Of a DNA stretch of 64,000 nt, positions 1 to 9,206 are shown piece by piece. The stretch's first letter is position 1; each line of letters begins with the position of its first letter. The stretch lies in assembly GCA_903878415.1 (NCBI GenBank), contig CAIRHO010000038.1:1-64000 (forward strand), given 5' to 3'. The position numbers and the translations under genes are program-made. The notes under the pieces were generated by a model. The model saw only the letters and a program-made list of their open reading frames with translations, searched no databases and had not been told where the DNA came from. Source of the DNA: an uncultured Actinomycetes bacterium. Lineage in GTDB: Bacteria; Actinomycetota; Actinomycetes; Nanopelagicales; Nanopelagicaceae.

Positions 1-2427
1 TAAGAATTTCGCACCGATTACGGCAAGTTCGGTTGGAAGATAAGTCATAAGAATATGTTTGCCAAGCGATGGTGCTGATCCTGCGCTAGTTACATATGAA
101 TGCCGGCCGTGTGCATCGGTAATAGTCTCACCAGCAAGAGTGAGAATAGGTTCTTTGCCCATCATGTATCGGTTTTCACCGCTCTTGGATTTATGGTCAT
201 CGACAAAGAGTGAAACTAAGGTCGCAACTGGTTTTGATTCGCGGTGCGCAATATGTGCTGCTTTCCCAATGAATTCTTGTTCTTTTAACTTCGGCGTCTG
301 CATCCCAGCTTCAACAACGTTGTATTCGGTTTCTAGTTCATGGCCATAGGCGCGGTAACTTTTTTCGAGTCGTCCAGTACTTCCATAAACACCGATACCC
401 ACCGGAATCGCACCGAACTTTGCGCCAGATTTCCAGAGCGCATCCCAAAGCTTTTCGCCTTCAGCGACGGGGATATAAAGCTCCCAACCAAGATCGCCAA
501 CATAGGAAATTCGGGAAGCTAAAACTTTAAGCGATCCGATTTCAATCTCTTTGCAAGTACTAAACTTAAAAGCATCCTTTGATAAATCTGCGTTTGTAAT
601 TGCACTTAAAATGTCGCGAGCTTTTGGACCCCAAACTCCAACTGTCACATAACTTGTAGTTAAGTCGATGATAGTTGTGGATCCATCCTCGGGAAGTTGG
701 TCTTTAAACCATTTTAAATCTGTCATGCCGTGAGCACCGCCGGTAACAACTCGGAATTGGTTTTCGGCTAACCGCATAATTGTTAAATCTGATCTGAATC
801 CACCATTAAATCCAAGGACTGGCGTGTAAACCACGCGTCCGATGGCGACATCCATTTGGCGGAGCGCAACTTTTTGAACTAAGGCAAGTGCGCCAGATCC
901 AGTTACATCGAAGATTGCGAAAGCGCTTAAGTCCACGATGCCAGCAGTTTCGCGCATCTGTAAATGTTCGGCATTAATTATTGGTGACCACCAACGTGAT
1001 TCCCATTCGGCGGTTCGGGGCATAACGCGAGCGCCAAATTTTTCAACTAACTTGGCATTTGATTCATACCAAAATGGCCGTTCCCAACCAGCAGTTTCAT
1101 AGAAAACTGCGCCAAGTTCTTTTTCGCGTTCGTAAAATGGCGAAAGTCGCACATTGCGATTGCTCGACCACTGTTCATTTGGATGGACGATGCCATAAGT
1201 TTTGACAAAACCTTCAGCACAGCGCGCCTTAACATGGCTATCCAGTTTTTGATGTTCACTAAAGCGGGCAATATTAGAAGCATGTAAATCTATTTCGGAT
1301 TCGCCCAAAACCATCCATTCTGCAACTGCCTTTCCAGTACCAGGAGCCTCTCTTACCCAGACTGCAGCAACCGACCAAAGTCCCTTTACCTCTGGAGTTT
1401 CACCAAGAATTGACATGCCATCAGGAGTTAACGAAAGAATTCCGTTAATTGCATACTTTTCACGCACATTCTTATCGCTAACTATTGTTGGCATAAGTTC
1501 AAGTGAATGTTTATCTTGCATATCAAAATCAGCCTGCGTAAATGGAAATTCAGTTGGTGAAAGTGATGCAGCGGCATTTGATGGAATATCTTCGGGCGAG
1601 TAAAGAATTGGTCGATGCGCGTAGGAACCAATTTCCAGAGAAGTTCCATGTTGTCGTTCATACATGCCGGCATCCATGTCACGAACAATGGGCCATTCGA
1701 TATCACCTTTGGCATCTTTAAAGAATGGAACTGGCCCGATATCTTTCATCTGATGAACTGCTGGCGTAAGCGGAATGTACGCACCTGCCATTGCAGCTAA
1801 TTTTGAACTCCAACAACCAGTTGCAATAACAACGTACTCGGCTTCAATATCACCGTGATCGGTACGGACTCGCTTTATTCGACCACCTTCTACATCCATT
1901 CCAAGAACTTCAATATTTGCAAATGTTTGCGCTGCTCCCATTGCAATTGCATCTTCGCGCATTAGAGTCCCCGCACGAAGGCCATCCACGACTCCAACTG
2001 ATGGTGAGTAGAAACCTCCAAGAATTACCGTTTCATCAATGTAAGGAACTAGCGCTTTCACTTCAGAAGGCGTTAGCAACTTAGCATCAGAGACGCCCCA
2101 AGATTTTGCCGATGTCATACGTCTTGTAAGTTCTTGCATACGTTCGGGTGTGCGAGCTACTTCGATTCCACCGCACGCCGTGAATGTGCCACGTTCTTTA
2201 TATTGACGGACGCTATCTGCAATTATTGTAGAGATTACCTTTGAATGATCAGTTGGGAAAATGAAATTAGATGCGTGACCAGTAGATCCGCCTGGGTTTG
2301 GCAATGGGCCTTTATCGATCTGAACTAGATCGCGCCAACCAAGTCGAGCTAAGTGATAAAGCATGCTGTTACCGACGATGCCTGCGCCAATTACAACTAC
2401 TTTAGCCTTGCTTGGGAGGGAGCTCAT
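1..2427 (-). CDS. FAD-dependent dimethylglycine/sarcosine dehydrogenase-like protein with GcvT domain (C-terminus beyond window)
   Basis: The reading frame is open for all 809 codons and runs off base 1, so the C-terminus is missing. The N-terminus has a Rossmann FAD motif (VVVIGAGIVGNS, residues about 9-20), then a STGHAS segment whose His aligns with the covalent-flavin His of dimethylglycine and sarcosine dehydrogenases. Residues about 430-800 resemble the GcvT aminomethyltransferase fold that passes the released one-carbon unit to tetrahydrofolate (SYVGDLGWELYIP, TGRLEKSYRAYGHEL). The family oxidatively demethylates N-methyl amines in choline/betaine breakdown. The ATG start follows an AAGGAT ribosome site. 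It is the last visible gene of the leftward operon that begins with the ABC transporter. Exact substrate is not determinable; other GcvT-type oxidases are possible. Confidence 0.85.
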   Translation of the reverse strand, partial: MSSLPSKAKVVVIGAGIVGNSMLYHLARLGWRDLVQIDKGPLPNPGGSTGHASNFIFPTDHSKVISTIIADSVRQYKERGTFTACGGIEVARTPERMQELTRRMTSAKSWGVSDAKLLTPSEVKALVPYIDETVILGGFYSPSVGVVDGLRAGTLMREDAIAMGAAQTFANIEVLGMDVEGGRIKRVRTDHGDIEAEYVVIATGCWSSKLAAMAGAYIPLTPAVHQMKDIGPVPFFKDAKGDIEWPIVRDMDAGMYERQHGTSLEIGSYAHRPILYSPEDIPSNAAASLSPTEFPFTQADFDMQDKHSLELMPTIVSDKNVREKYAINGILSLTPDGMSILGETPEVKGLWSVAAVWVREAPGTGKAVAEWMVLGESEIDLHASNIARFSEHQKLDSHVKARCAEGFVKTYGIVHPNEQWSSNRNVRLSPFYEREKELGAVFYETAGWERPFWYESNAKLVEKFGARVMPRTAEWESRWWSPIINAEHLQMRETAGIVDLSAFAIFDVTGSGALALVQKVALRQMDVAIGRVVYTPVLGFNGGFRSDLTIMRLAENQFRVVTGGAHGMTDLKWFKDQLPEDGSTTIIDLTTSYVTVGVWGPKARDILSAITNADLSKDAFKFSTCKEIEIGSLKVLASRISYVGDLGWELYIPVAEGEKLWDALWKSGAKFGAIPVGIGVYGSTGRLEKSYRAYGHELETEYNVVEAGMQTPKLKEQEFIGKAAHIAHRESKPVATLVSLFVDDHKSKSGENRYMMGKEPILTLAGETITDAHGRHSYVTSAGSAPSLGKHILMTYLPTELAVIGAKFL

Positions 2428-2443
2428 TTTGATCCTTAGGTTG

Positions 2444-3649
2444 TTACTTATCCGAACTATATTCCATCTCGGCTGCTAATTTTTTCGAGAGCGAAGGTGA
2501 TACTTTCCACATTGCGACTAATTCTCGATACTTTTTGGCTTCGGTTGCATCAGATTTTACACCAGTTAGCACCGCTCTAATCATTAGGTTTCGCGGCGTA
2601 TGTTCGCCTCCAATAAATTCAATTACTTCAACGCGATAACCTAACAATTTAAGAATTTGTGCTCTAAGTGCATCTGTCAATAAATCAGAGAGCCGCTCCT
2701 TTATTAAACCGTGCTTAGTTAAGAGCGACCAGGGCTCTGGGGAATCTTTAATTTGCGATTGCAGATCATGATGACAACATGGCGCAATCAATAATAGTTT
2801 TGCCTTACTTTTCACAGCCCAGGCAATTGCGTCATCAGTTGCGGTATCACATGCATGAAGCGCAATCGCAACATCAGCGCTGGTTTCAGTTGTATCTGAA
2901 ATTGTTTCAACCTTGAATTGAATAGTTTTGGAAATTCCTAACTTTTTTGCAATCTCTGAATTTTTCTCGCGAAACTCAGAGCGGTTATCTATCCCAACTA
3001 CTTGAATCGGAATGTTCTTAGAAGTTAAGAATTGATGGGCTGCGAAAGTTAAATAAGCGCTTCCAGATCCCAAGTCCACAATTTTAAGTGGGCGCTCCTG
3101 GCTCGGTTTCTCAATATGCCCCGCATCAATTGCGGAATTTAGCGTAGGCCAAAGTAATCTGAGGAACTCTTCGACTTGTTTATATTTATCCTGGCGCGAA
3201 GGTTTAACGATGCCATTACTATCTGAAATTCCTACTTCAATTAAGAACGGATCTGATGATTTTAATAACCGTTCTTTCACTCGGTCATGTGTAAGTTCTG
3301 GAGTATTAATACCAATATCCCGATGCACAATTACTTTATCTTTCTTAGTAAATTGAATCGCGATAGAACCGGCTAGGTGTTCAACTAAGATATTTGCATA
3401 ACCTTGTTGCAGTAATTCATCAATTTTTAGTTCACCTGGTAGATAATTTTTCGTAATGGTCTGTCGACCATCATTTGAAAGCATTTGATAGTGTGGAATT
3501 TCCTTGAGTAATATGGGGCGAATATCAATTCTTTCAAAGCTTGGACTCAGGTCTTTTCTCGCTCCAGAGAGCAAAACCCGAACCAACTCTTCTAGCTTTG
3601 CAATTTGAGCCGCCACTTCGGCTAGCGCACCATCACTTTCAGATGACAT
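2444..3649 (-). CDS. SAM-dependent methyltransferase, Methyltransf_32-like
   Basis: This 401-residue protein has a class I methyltransferase core in its second half. Motif I is VDLGSGSAYLTFAAHQF, followed by the acidic motif VVGIDNRSEF, and later the segment ALHACDTATDDA and APCCHHDL. The LHAC...APCCHH pair is the hallmark of the Methyltransf_32 family (PF13679), whose members are mostly uncharacterised and include relatives of METTL25 and GSTCD. The N-terminal 170 residues are a less recognisable helical region. It sits 3 bases after the GDPD-phosphatase fusion and 16 bases before the dehydrogenase, so it is almost surely cotranscribed. The substrate is unknown and no link to the flanking catabolic enzymes can be shown from the sequence. 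Confidence 0.8.
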   Translation of the reverse strand: MSSESDGALAEVAAQIAKLEELVRVLLSGARKDLSPSFERIDIRPILLKEIPHYQMLSNDGRQTITKNYLPGELKIDELLQQGYANILVEHLAGSIAIQFTKKDKVIVHRDIGINTPELTHDRVKERLLKSSDPFLIEVGISDSNGIVKPSRQDKYKQVEEFLRLLWPTLNSAIDAGHIEKPSQERPLKIVDLGSGSAYLTFAAHQFLTSKNIPIQVVGIDNRSEFREKNSEIAKKLGISKTIQFKVETISDTTETSADVAIALHACDTATDDAIAWAVKSKAKLLLIAPCCHHDLQSQIKDSPEPWSLLTKHGLIKERLSDLLTDALRAQILKLLGYRVEVIEFIGGEHTPRNLMIRAVLTGVKSDATEAKKYRELVAMWKVSPSLSKKLAAEMEYSSDK

Positions 3650-3652
3650 AGT

Positions 3653-5167
3653 TTATGAAATAACTTTCTGCCAGATTTTGTAAAGTGCATCCGCAGCCGC
3701 TGGCGTTGCAGTCATAATTCCACCAGTTTCTGGAAATAGGTTTACAGTTCCAGTCTCGTCGTACACCACGCCGCCAGCTTCATGCACAATAATTGCTGCG
3801 GCAAGGTGATCAATTGGGCTGAAATGTCCGATAACTGCACCAACACCACGATTAGCGGCTACGCCATTCAAAGTTAAGGTTCCGGATCCCATAATTCGCA
3901 TGGTGCAGAAGTTTTTCGCAAGTTCATCAAGTAGCCCAAGCATTCCGGGCCAAGGTTGATATGCAGCTAACTCTGTAGAAACTATTCGACTGCTCAGCGG
4001 ATTATCTATCCCAATTAAATTTTCAACTTTGAGTGGCTTGCCATTTAATTTTGCACCTTTGTCTTTTGCTGCTTCATATAGTTCATCGCGCCATGGATCA
4101 ATTACGATTCCAAGTAATGGCGTGCGATTAAAAGCTAGCGCAAGTGAGAATGAACTCCATGGCATGCGGTTTGCAAAATTTGTGGTGCCATCAATTGGGT
4201 CTAAATACCAAGCAGGCTGATCGGCAAGATAGGTGCCGCCCATCTCTTCGCCCACGAAATTATGGCCAGGAAAATTTGCCGAAATTACTTCTCGAACATG
4301 AGCTTCAATCATCACATCGATCTCGGTAACAATGTCTGCTGGATTTTGTTTCAATTCAATTTTTCCTGGGTCCATCGATTTTGCAACTAAAATCGCCCAT
4401 TTTCCAAGATCTCTGGCAACTACTAGAGCGCGATCTAGGTCAATATCCGCAGCGCTCTTCTCATTCTTTGATGCTAGTTCTGGTTCGCTAAGTACTCGCT
4501 TTAATAGCGCAAGCTCATTAGTAGTTACAGAATCAATTCCGATGACTTTTGCCCAACGCATTGTGGCTTCATCATCAACGGTCCAAATTGAAACTTTACA
4601 ACCAAGCGCATGAATAGCATCAACTTTGCTCTTGGTTAAGAATGAATAGTGGGAATTTATGAAAGTTGGCTTTAGCTTTGCAATATCCGCAGATGTCAAA
4701 GTTGCATTAACATTCCAAGGCATCCAGATATTAGCGCTCTCTGAAAGGGAGCGAATTATCTGCATTCCTTCTAGATTTCCGCACCAATAAATAGTTGCGC
4801 CACTCTTTGATGCAACTTCAAATGCTAATTTGGCAGGATCGCTCTCTTCCATGTCAATCATCAAAATTGATTGTGAATTTTCAAAGAGTGGCAATACATC
4901 GGAAAGCAGCGGAACTTTATTCTCGCCTGCCCCTAGTTCAGAAATTTCTGCCCATGTAACTTCCGAAACTTTTTTATCTAAACCCCAGAGCCGTTCAAAC
5001 GTTGGGTCGTGGATTACAACCACTTTGCCATCTTTAGAAATCCGCACATCGATTTCAACTACTGCAGCACCAGCATCAATCGCAGATTTTATTGCAACGA
5101 CTGTGTTTTCCCGGAAGCGACTAGAATCGCCACGATGCGCAGAAATATTTGTTGAGTTAGTGGACAT
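3653..5167 (-). CDS. Fusion protein: glycerophosphodiester phosphodiesterase + inositol monophosphatase
   Basis: Two enzymes occupy one 504-residue chain. Residues about 7-225 are a compact GDPD domain: HR at 11-12, metal-binding E38 and D40, H53-D54, a later MIDME at 104-107, and the closing VSIWTVDDE...IDSVTTNE segment. Residues about 245-504 are an inositol monophosphatase-type domain: GEE at 306-308, DPIDGTTNF at 323-331 and the third metal site SPID at 450-453, where the usual Trp before Asp is Ile. GDPDs cleave glycerophosphodiesters, and IMPases remove phosphate from inositol phosphates. Both active sites look complete and no signal peptide is seen, so it should be cytoplasmic. It follows the ABC ATPase gene by 5 bases. 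Hydrolysis of imported glycerophosphoinositol to inositol is an inference. Confidence 0.88.
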   Translation of the reverse strand: MSTNSTNISAHRGDSSRFRENTVVAIKSAIDAGAAVVEIDVRISKDGKVVVIHDPTFERLWGLDKKVSEVTWAEISELGAGENKVPLLSDVLPLFENSQSILMIDMEESDPAKLAFEVASKSGATIYWCGNLEGMQIIRSLSESANIWMPWNVNATLTSADIAKLKPTFINSHYSFLTKSKVDAIHALGCKVSIWTVDDEATMRWAKVIGIDSVTTNELALLKRVLSEPELASKNEKSAADIDLDRALVVARDLGKWAILVAKSMDPGKIELKQNPADIVTEIDVMIEAHVREVISANFPGHNFVGEEMGGTYLADQPAWYLDPIDGTTNFANRMPWSSFSLALAFNRTPLLGIVIDPWRDELYEAAKDKGAKLNGKPLKVENLIGIDNPLSSRIVSTELAAYQPWPGMLGLLDELAKNFCTMRIMGSGTLTLNGVAANRGVGAVIGHFSPIDHLAAAIIVHEAGGVVYDETGTVNLFPETGGIMTATPAAADALYKIWQKVIS

Positions 5168-5172
5168 TAAAA

Positions 5173-6189
5173 TTAAGCAGTTCTTACTAGCTTGCCATCC
5201 CGATAAATCAGCGCTTTAGTGATGTTAGCAAAGCCGGCATCGCCAGCTTTAGGAACTTCACTTGATACAAATGCGCGTAGTTCTGCATCATTACGCTTTA
5301 AGTAAACTTCATAAAAATGTCCGCGTGGCACAACTAAAGTAACGGTTGCAGCAACGCTGCCAGGTACTTGGTTTTTGCTAAAGAAAACATCTTCCGGTCG
5401 AATTCCAATGACATCACTACCAGCTGAAATCGCGCCGTTTTCATAGGATCCGGTAACACGATTGAGCGATCCAATAAAGTTCGCTACATATTCAGTTTGT
5501 GGAGCATCATAAAGTTCTTGCGGTGTACTAAATTGTTCAATCCGACCATCGTTCATAACTGCAATTCGATCTGAGATTGAAAGTGCTTCATCTTGGTCAT
5601 GGGTCACAATTACTGTAGTAATGCCAAGTCGACGCTGTAGTTCACGAATATCTTCTCTAACTTTAACGCGAAGCTTTGCGTCAAGATTCGAAAGTGGTTC
5701 ATCGAGCAAGAGAATGTCCGGTTCTTGAACTAAAGCTCGAGCGAGTGCAACACGTTGTTGTTCGCCGCCAGATATTTGAGCTGGGCGCGAATCTTTATGG
5801 TGCATTAGGTTCACCAATTCAAGGACATCGTGTACTCGTTTTTCAATCTCAGATTTCGACATTTTTCTTACCTTTAGCGGATATGCAACGTTCTTAAAAA
5901 CTGTCATGTGTGGCCAGAGCGCATAATTTTGGAAAACCATTGCACTTGGACGCTTCTCTGGTCCTATTTCAGTGACATCTTTACCGGCTAGGAAAACTTT
6001 TCCAGATTCCGGAATTAAAAATCCAGCAATCATGCGAAGTGTCGTGGTTTTGCCGCAACCTGATGGACCGAGCAGTGAAACCATCTCGCCCTTGTTAACT
6101 ACAAGGTTTAAGTCATCGATGATTACTCGACCACCTAATATTTTGCGTAGGCCGACGAGCTCGAGACCTTGTCCATTTTGATTCGCCAT
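5173..6189 (-). CDS. ABC transporter ATP-binding protein (PotA/FbpC-like)
   Basis: A complete nucleotide-binding subunit of 338 residues. It carries Walker A GPSGCGKTT (about 42-50), the signature SGGEQQRVALARAL, Walker B ILLLDEPLSNLD and the switch His in VIVTHDQDEA. A C-terminal TOBE-like region (GIRPEDVFF onwards) is typical of importers for polyamines, ferric iron, 2-aminoethylphosphonate and glycerol phosphates. It lies downstream of the binding protein and two permeases and directly upstream of the GDPD-IMPase fusion, which resembles the arrangement of ugp loci where a diesterase travels with the importer. Substrate class cannot be set from the ATPase alone. Confidence 0.93.
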   Translation of the reverse strand: MANQNGQGLELVGLRKILGGRVIIDDLNLVVNKGEMVSLLGPSGCGKTTTLRMIAGFLIPESGKVFLAGKDVTEIGPEKRPSAMVFQNYALWPHMTVFKNVAYPLKVRKMSKSEIEKRVHDVLELVNLMHHKDSRPAQISGGEQQRVALARALVQEPDILLLDEPLSNLDAKLRVKVREDIRELQRRLGITTVIVTHDQDEALSISDRIAVMNDGRIEQFSTPQELYDAPQTEYVANFIGSLNRVTGSYENGAISAGSDVIGIRPEDVFFSKNQVPGSVAATVTLVVPRGHFYEVYLKRNDAELRAFVSSEVPKAGDAGFANITKALIYRDGKLVRTA

Positions 6190-6208
6190 TGCTATCTACT
6201 CGCTTTCA

Positions 6209-7051
6209 TCATTTGATTTGGAAACCTTCAGCCAATTGGCCACCGATGATGTGCTTACGTGCTAAACCTATTAGGAGGACTGATGGGATCGTTAAAAGTA
6301 TCGAAAACACAGCAGTAACTTGAATTGGGTAAGTTTCGACAATCGCATACATCGCAGTTGGCATTGTATAAATCTGTGGCGCACCTACTAAATATGTGCC
6401 TTGTGCTTCATCGAACGAATAAATGAATGACATAACCATCGCAACTAGAATTCCAGGCATTGCCATTCGAAGCGTAATTGTGCGAAATACCCGGAACTTG
6501 CTGGCACCGGCATCTCGAGCTGCTTCTTCTAATGATTTCGGAACGGCGGCAAAGGCCGCAGCTGGGATCCAGGTCATAAAAATAATGGTCCCTAGTACTT
6601 GCACAATAATTACGCCAACCATTGTGCCCATCAAATTTAAGAAGTAATAAAGCGTTGCAATTGTTGCGAAGAGTCCAATCTTTGGAAATGCATTAGATGC
6701 GAACATCATAATTAGAAATGTTCTACGGCCCCAATAATTATAACGAGCCGATGCATAAGCGGCCGGCAAGCAGATTACTGCTGAAACGATTACTACTATT
6801 GGAGAAATAATTAGCGAATACCTTATTGCAGAAACAAGCGTTGGAACTTCAAATACTTTACGGAACCATTCCAAAGTCCATCCAGTTGGCTTGTAACTTG
6901 GATAGAGCCACTCCACCACAAAAGCGTGAAGCGCTAACCAGATCAAAGGTCCGACAATTAAAAGCATCATAAAGATAGAAAAAGCTACGAGTATTGCTTT
7001 TACACCCATTGACTTAGTGTGGAGATTAAGCGGCTGTACATCATTGGCCAT
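6209..7051 (-). CDS. ABC transporter permease (PotC/PhnV-like)
   Basis: An integral membrane permease of 280 residues with about six hydrophobic segments and the coupling-loop EAA motif (SLEEAARDAGASKFRVFRTI). The frame can be extended upstream to 7093, but the start chosen here is ATG at 7051, which shares one base with the TGA of the previous permease (TGATG) and follows a GGGAGAG ribosome site. This arrangement implies translational coupling and equal production of the two permeases. It forms the membrane channel together with the 7051-7992 product. Confidence 0.9.
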   Translation of the reverse strand: MANDVQPLNLHTKSMGVKAILVAFSIFMMLLIVGPLIWLALHAFVVEWLYPSYKPTGWTLEWFRKVFEVPTLVSAIRYSLIISPIVVIVSAVICLPAAYASARYNYWGRRTFLIMMFASNAFPKIGLFATIATLYYFLNLMGTMVGVIIVQVLGTIIFMTWIPAAAFAAVPKSLEEAARDAGASKFRVFRTITLRMAMPGILVAMVMSFIYSFDEAQGTYLVGAPQIYTMPTAMYAIVETYPIQVTAVFSILLTIPSVLLIGLARKHIIGGQLAEGFQIK

Positions 7052-7992
7052 CAGACTCTCCCACTCTCTTTCGCACTTCGGAAATTTGCCCAAATATAAG
7101 ATATGGCAATACCGGAAGCGGCTGCGAAAACTATGAATGCCATGACGACCGATTGTTGTGGTCGATTGTATGCAGTAAAGAAATTAGTAATTTCCACACC
7201 AAACATGGTTGGCTGATTTGGTCCTAAGAAGTATGGAATAGTAAAAGAACCTAACACCCCGATAGAGGTGAAGGTTGCAACGATAATTATTGGGATTAAG
7301 GCGAGCGGCAACATTACAGTTCTAATAATCGTTATTAAACTCGCGCCAGCATCTTGTGCCGCCTCAATTAAAGCATTCGGAACCGATTGAAATCCAGATG
7401 TGACCATCAATATTGCAAATGGCAGCGAAGTCCAAATGGAACCGATAATCACGGCAAGCATTGTTGAAGTTATTTGCGGAATATCAAGCCCGAATGAGTT
7501 GAAAATTGTGCGATAAAGGCCAGCACTTCCATAAAATGTGTAAAGCGCCCAAGATGAAATAACTACCGGAATAAATAGCGGTGTGAGCGAAAGTCCAGTT
7601 AATATCGAGGAAAGTTTTCCACCGCGGAGTCGTTGCAATAAGCCAACTCCAATTGAAAAAATTAATACCAATATAGTTGCGACAAATGAAACTATTAGCG
7701 TTGTTTTTAGATCTCCGGCAAAACGTGGATCCGCAATTACATCTTTATAAGCCTGTAGGGTAAATAACTTGCCATCTCGGCCGCGAACATCTTGACCAAT
7801 AATTGAAATTACTTCGTTGAGGCCACCGGTATATCCAATGGAAAGAAAAAAAGCTAAACCAATTGGTAGCCCGATAAATATGCCGAGCACCAAAATAGGT
7901 GGCAAGGCCATGAAGAAACCAAGAAGAGAGAGCTTTGAGTCTTTCGACTCAAAGCTCTCTTTAGCGACTTGGTTTGTAACCGCAGCGCTCAA
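7051..7992 (-). CDS. ABC transporter permease (PotB-like)
   Basis: A 313-residue permease with about six membrane segments and the EAA loop (LIEAAQDAGASLITIIRTV). The longest frame starts at TTG 7992 (MSAAVTNQ), 5 bases after the binding-protein stop, but no good ribosome site precedes it. An internal ATG (MALPPILVL, residue 28) would remove most of the cytoplasmic N-terminus. A strong 15-bp hairpin lies within codons about 11-22 of the longer form, so if the internal ATG were used, the hairpin would sit in the untranslated leader. Start assignment is therefore uncertain; function as importer subunit is clear. Confidence 0.88.
   Translation of the reverse strand: MSAAVTNQVAKESFESKDSKLSLLGFFMALPPILVLGIFIGLPIGLAFFLSIGYTGGLNEVISIIGQDVRGRDGKLFTLQAYKDVIADPRFAGDLKTTLIVSFVATILVLIFSIGVGLLQRLRGGKLSSILTGLSLTPLFIPVVISSWALYTFYGSAGLYRTIFNSFGLDIPQITSTMLAVIIGSIWTSLPFAILMVTSGFQSVPNALIEAAQDAGASLITIIRTVMLPLALIPIIIVATFTSIGVLGSFTIPYFLGPNQPTMFGVEITNFFTAYNRPQQSVVMAFIVFAAASGIAISYIWANFRSAKESGRV
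7927..7960 (-). repeat. Perfect 15-bp inverted repeat with GAAA tetraloop at the permease start
   Basis: Bases 7927-7941 (AGAGAGCTTTGAGTC) are the exact reverse complement of 7946-7960. In the leftward transcript the four-base loop reads GAAA, a GNRA tetraloop that stabilises RNA hairpins. It lies 40-75 bases downstream of the substrate-binding-protein stop. Such hairpins commonly protect or attenuate the mRNA after the binding-protein gene, giving more binding protein than permease. The unusual point is that it lies inside the longest permease reading frame. Confidence 0.85.
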
Positions 7993-7997
7993 TCTAT

Positions 7998-9140
7998 TTA
8001 CTTGCCAGGAACTTCAAGCGCCCATTGATTTTTGAAGTCAGTTGAGTTACTTGATAGGTAGCCAGGACGAAGTGTTGAGATATCTGTACCAACAGCAAAC
8101 TTGCTTTGGTTAGCTTCGCTCAACAGCGTTACTGGAATTACTGGATAACCGTTAAGTGTGCCACCAACGATGATGTTCTGAGCTGCTGGTGAAAGTACCC
8201 AGTTAATGAAACGTTGCGCTGCAACACCTTGGCGAGAGCCCTTTGGGACTCCTAACATTGCTGGGCCACCAGTTAAAGCTGGTCCGCTGATTTGAGCAAC
8301 TTTCCAATAACTTGGAATTGTTCCGGCTTTTAGACCGCTAAGGAACTGATCTGACCAAACTGTTGCCATATCGACTGATCCATTAGAGACCAACGAAAGA
8401 GTTGCAGCATTGCCGGATGGGTAAGTTCCATTTTTGCCATATGTGTAAGGGTTTAGAGATTTGAGTACATCAAATCCTGCCTTCCATTTAGCTTGGAGCG
8501 GCTTGTTAACTTCATTTACCAATGTCTTGATATCTGCATCAGTCATGTACTTATCGATAACGGATTGTGCGAATGCATATCCACTACCGCCGCCTGATGG
8601 CTGGTTGTATGTGAAACGACCTGGGTTTGCTTTGATCCAAACAAGAAGGTCATCCATTGTCTTTGGTGGCGTGGCAACAACTTTTGAATTGTAAGCCAAG
8701 AGAACTGTTGAAGCACGATATGGAATTCCGCCCTTAGCCAACTCCATTAATGAATCAGGCACTTTGGAAATATTTGGAATTCGAGAAGTTGAAGGAATTG
8801 TTAAAAATCCTTTTAATCCAAGTTCCTGAACAAATCCAGCTTCAATAACATCAAATCCTGCATCTTTCTTTAATTTGGCCGCAGCCATAATTTTCGCGAG
8901 AGTAAGCGCATCATTTTTTCCATGAAGATCGAAAGAAGATACGTCAACGTTGTAATTTGGGTTTGCTTTTTCAAATGCAGGAATTAATTCTGTAAGCCAC
9001 ATTTTTTCAACGTTGGTATCTCCCGATACATACAAACGAACTTGAAATACTGCAGCGTGGCTTGTGGATGCAGTGAAGCCAAGAGTGGCGACTGCTAAAC
9101 CAGCTACTGCAAGTATTGATACGAGTTTATTTTTACGCAC
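7998..9140 (-). CDS. ABC transporter substrate-binding protein, secreted
   Basis: A periplasmic/extracellular solute-binding protein of 380 residues. The N-terminus (MRKNKLVSILAVAGL) is a classic Sec signal peptide ending at SHA-A, with no lipobox Cys, so it may be soluble or held by another anchor. The body fits the SBP_bac_1/6 fold of iron, polyamine and phosphonate binders (AYNSKVVATPPKTMDDLLVW; LGVPKGSRQGVAAQRFINWVLSP). The frame extends to a TTG at 9158, but a strong GGAGGAGG ribosome site lies 8 bases before GTG 9140, which is the start chosen. It is the first gene of the seven-gene operon. Confidence 0.92.
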   Translation of the reverse strand: MRKNKLVSILAVAGLAVATLGFTASTSHAAVFQVRLYVSGDTNVEKMWLTELIPAFEKANPNYNVDVSSFDLHGKNDALTLAKIMAAAKLKKDAGFDVIEAGFVQELGLKGFLTIPSTSRIPNISKVPDSLMELAKGGIPYRASTVLLAYNSKVVATPPKTMDDLLVWIKANPGRFTYNQPSGGGSGYAFAQSVIDKYMTDADIKTLVNEVNKPLQAKWKAGFDVLKSLNPYTYGKNGTYPSGNAATLSLVSNGSVDMATVWSDQFLSGLKAGTIPSYWKVAQISGPALTGGPAMLGVPKGSRQGVAAQRFINWVLSPAAQNIIVGGTLNGYPVIPVTLLSEANQSKFAVGTDISTLRPGYLSSNSTDFKNQWALEVPGK

Positions 9141-9206
9141 TAAAAGTGCCTCCTCCAAGTAATAAGGAATAGACCGGATGTCGATTTCCTTCGAATAGGT
9201 AAGATA

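Noticed and set aside
59-1800. Several open frames on the + strand and one on the - strand inside the dehydrogenase gene
   Set aside because: They lie in shadow frames of the long dehydrogenase frame that runs off base 1, and show no domain or ribosome site.
7052-7093. 14-residue N-terminal extension of the second permease
   Set aside because: ATG 7051 overlaps the previous stop and has a GGGAGAG site; the extension reads through the end of the preceding permease gene.
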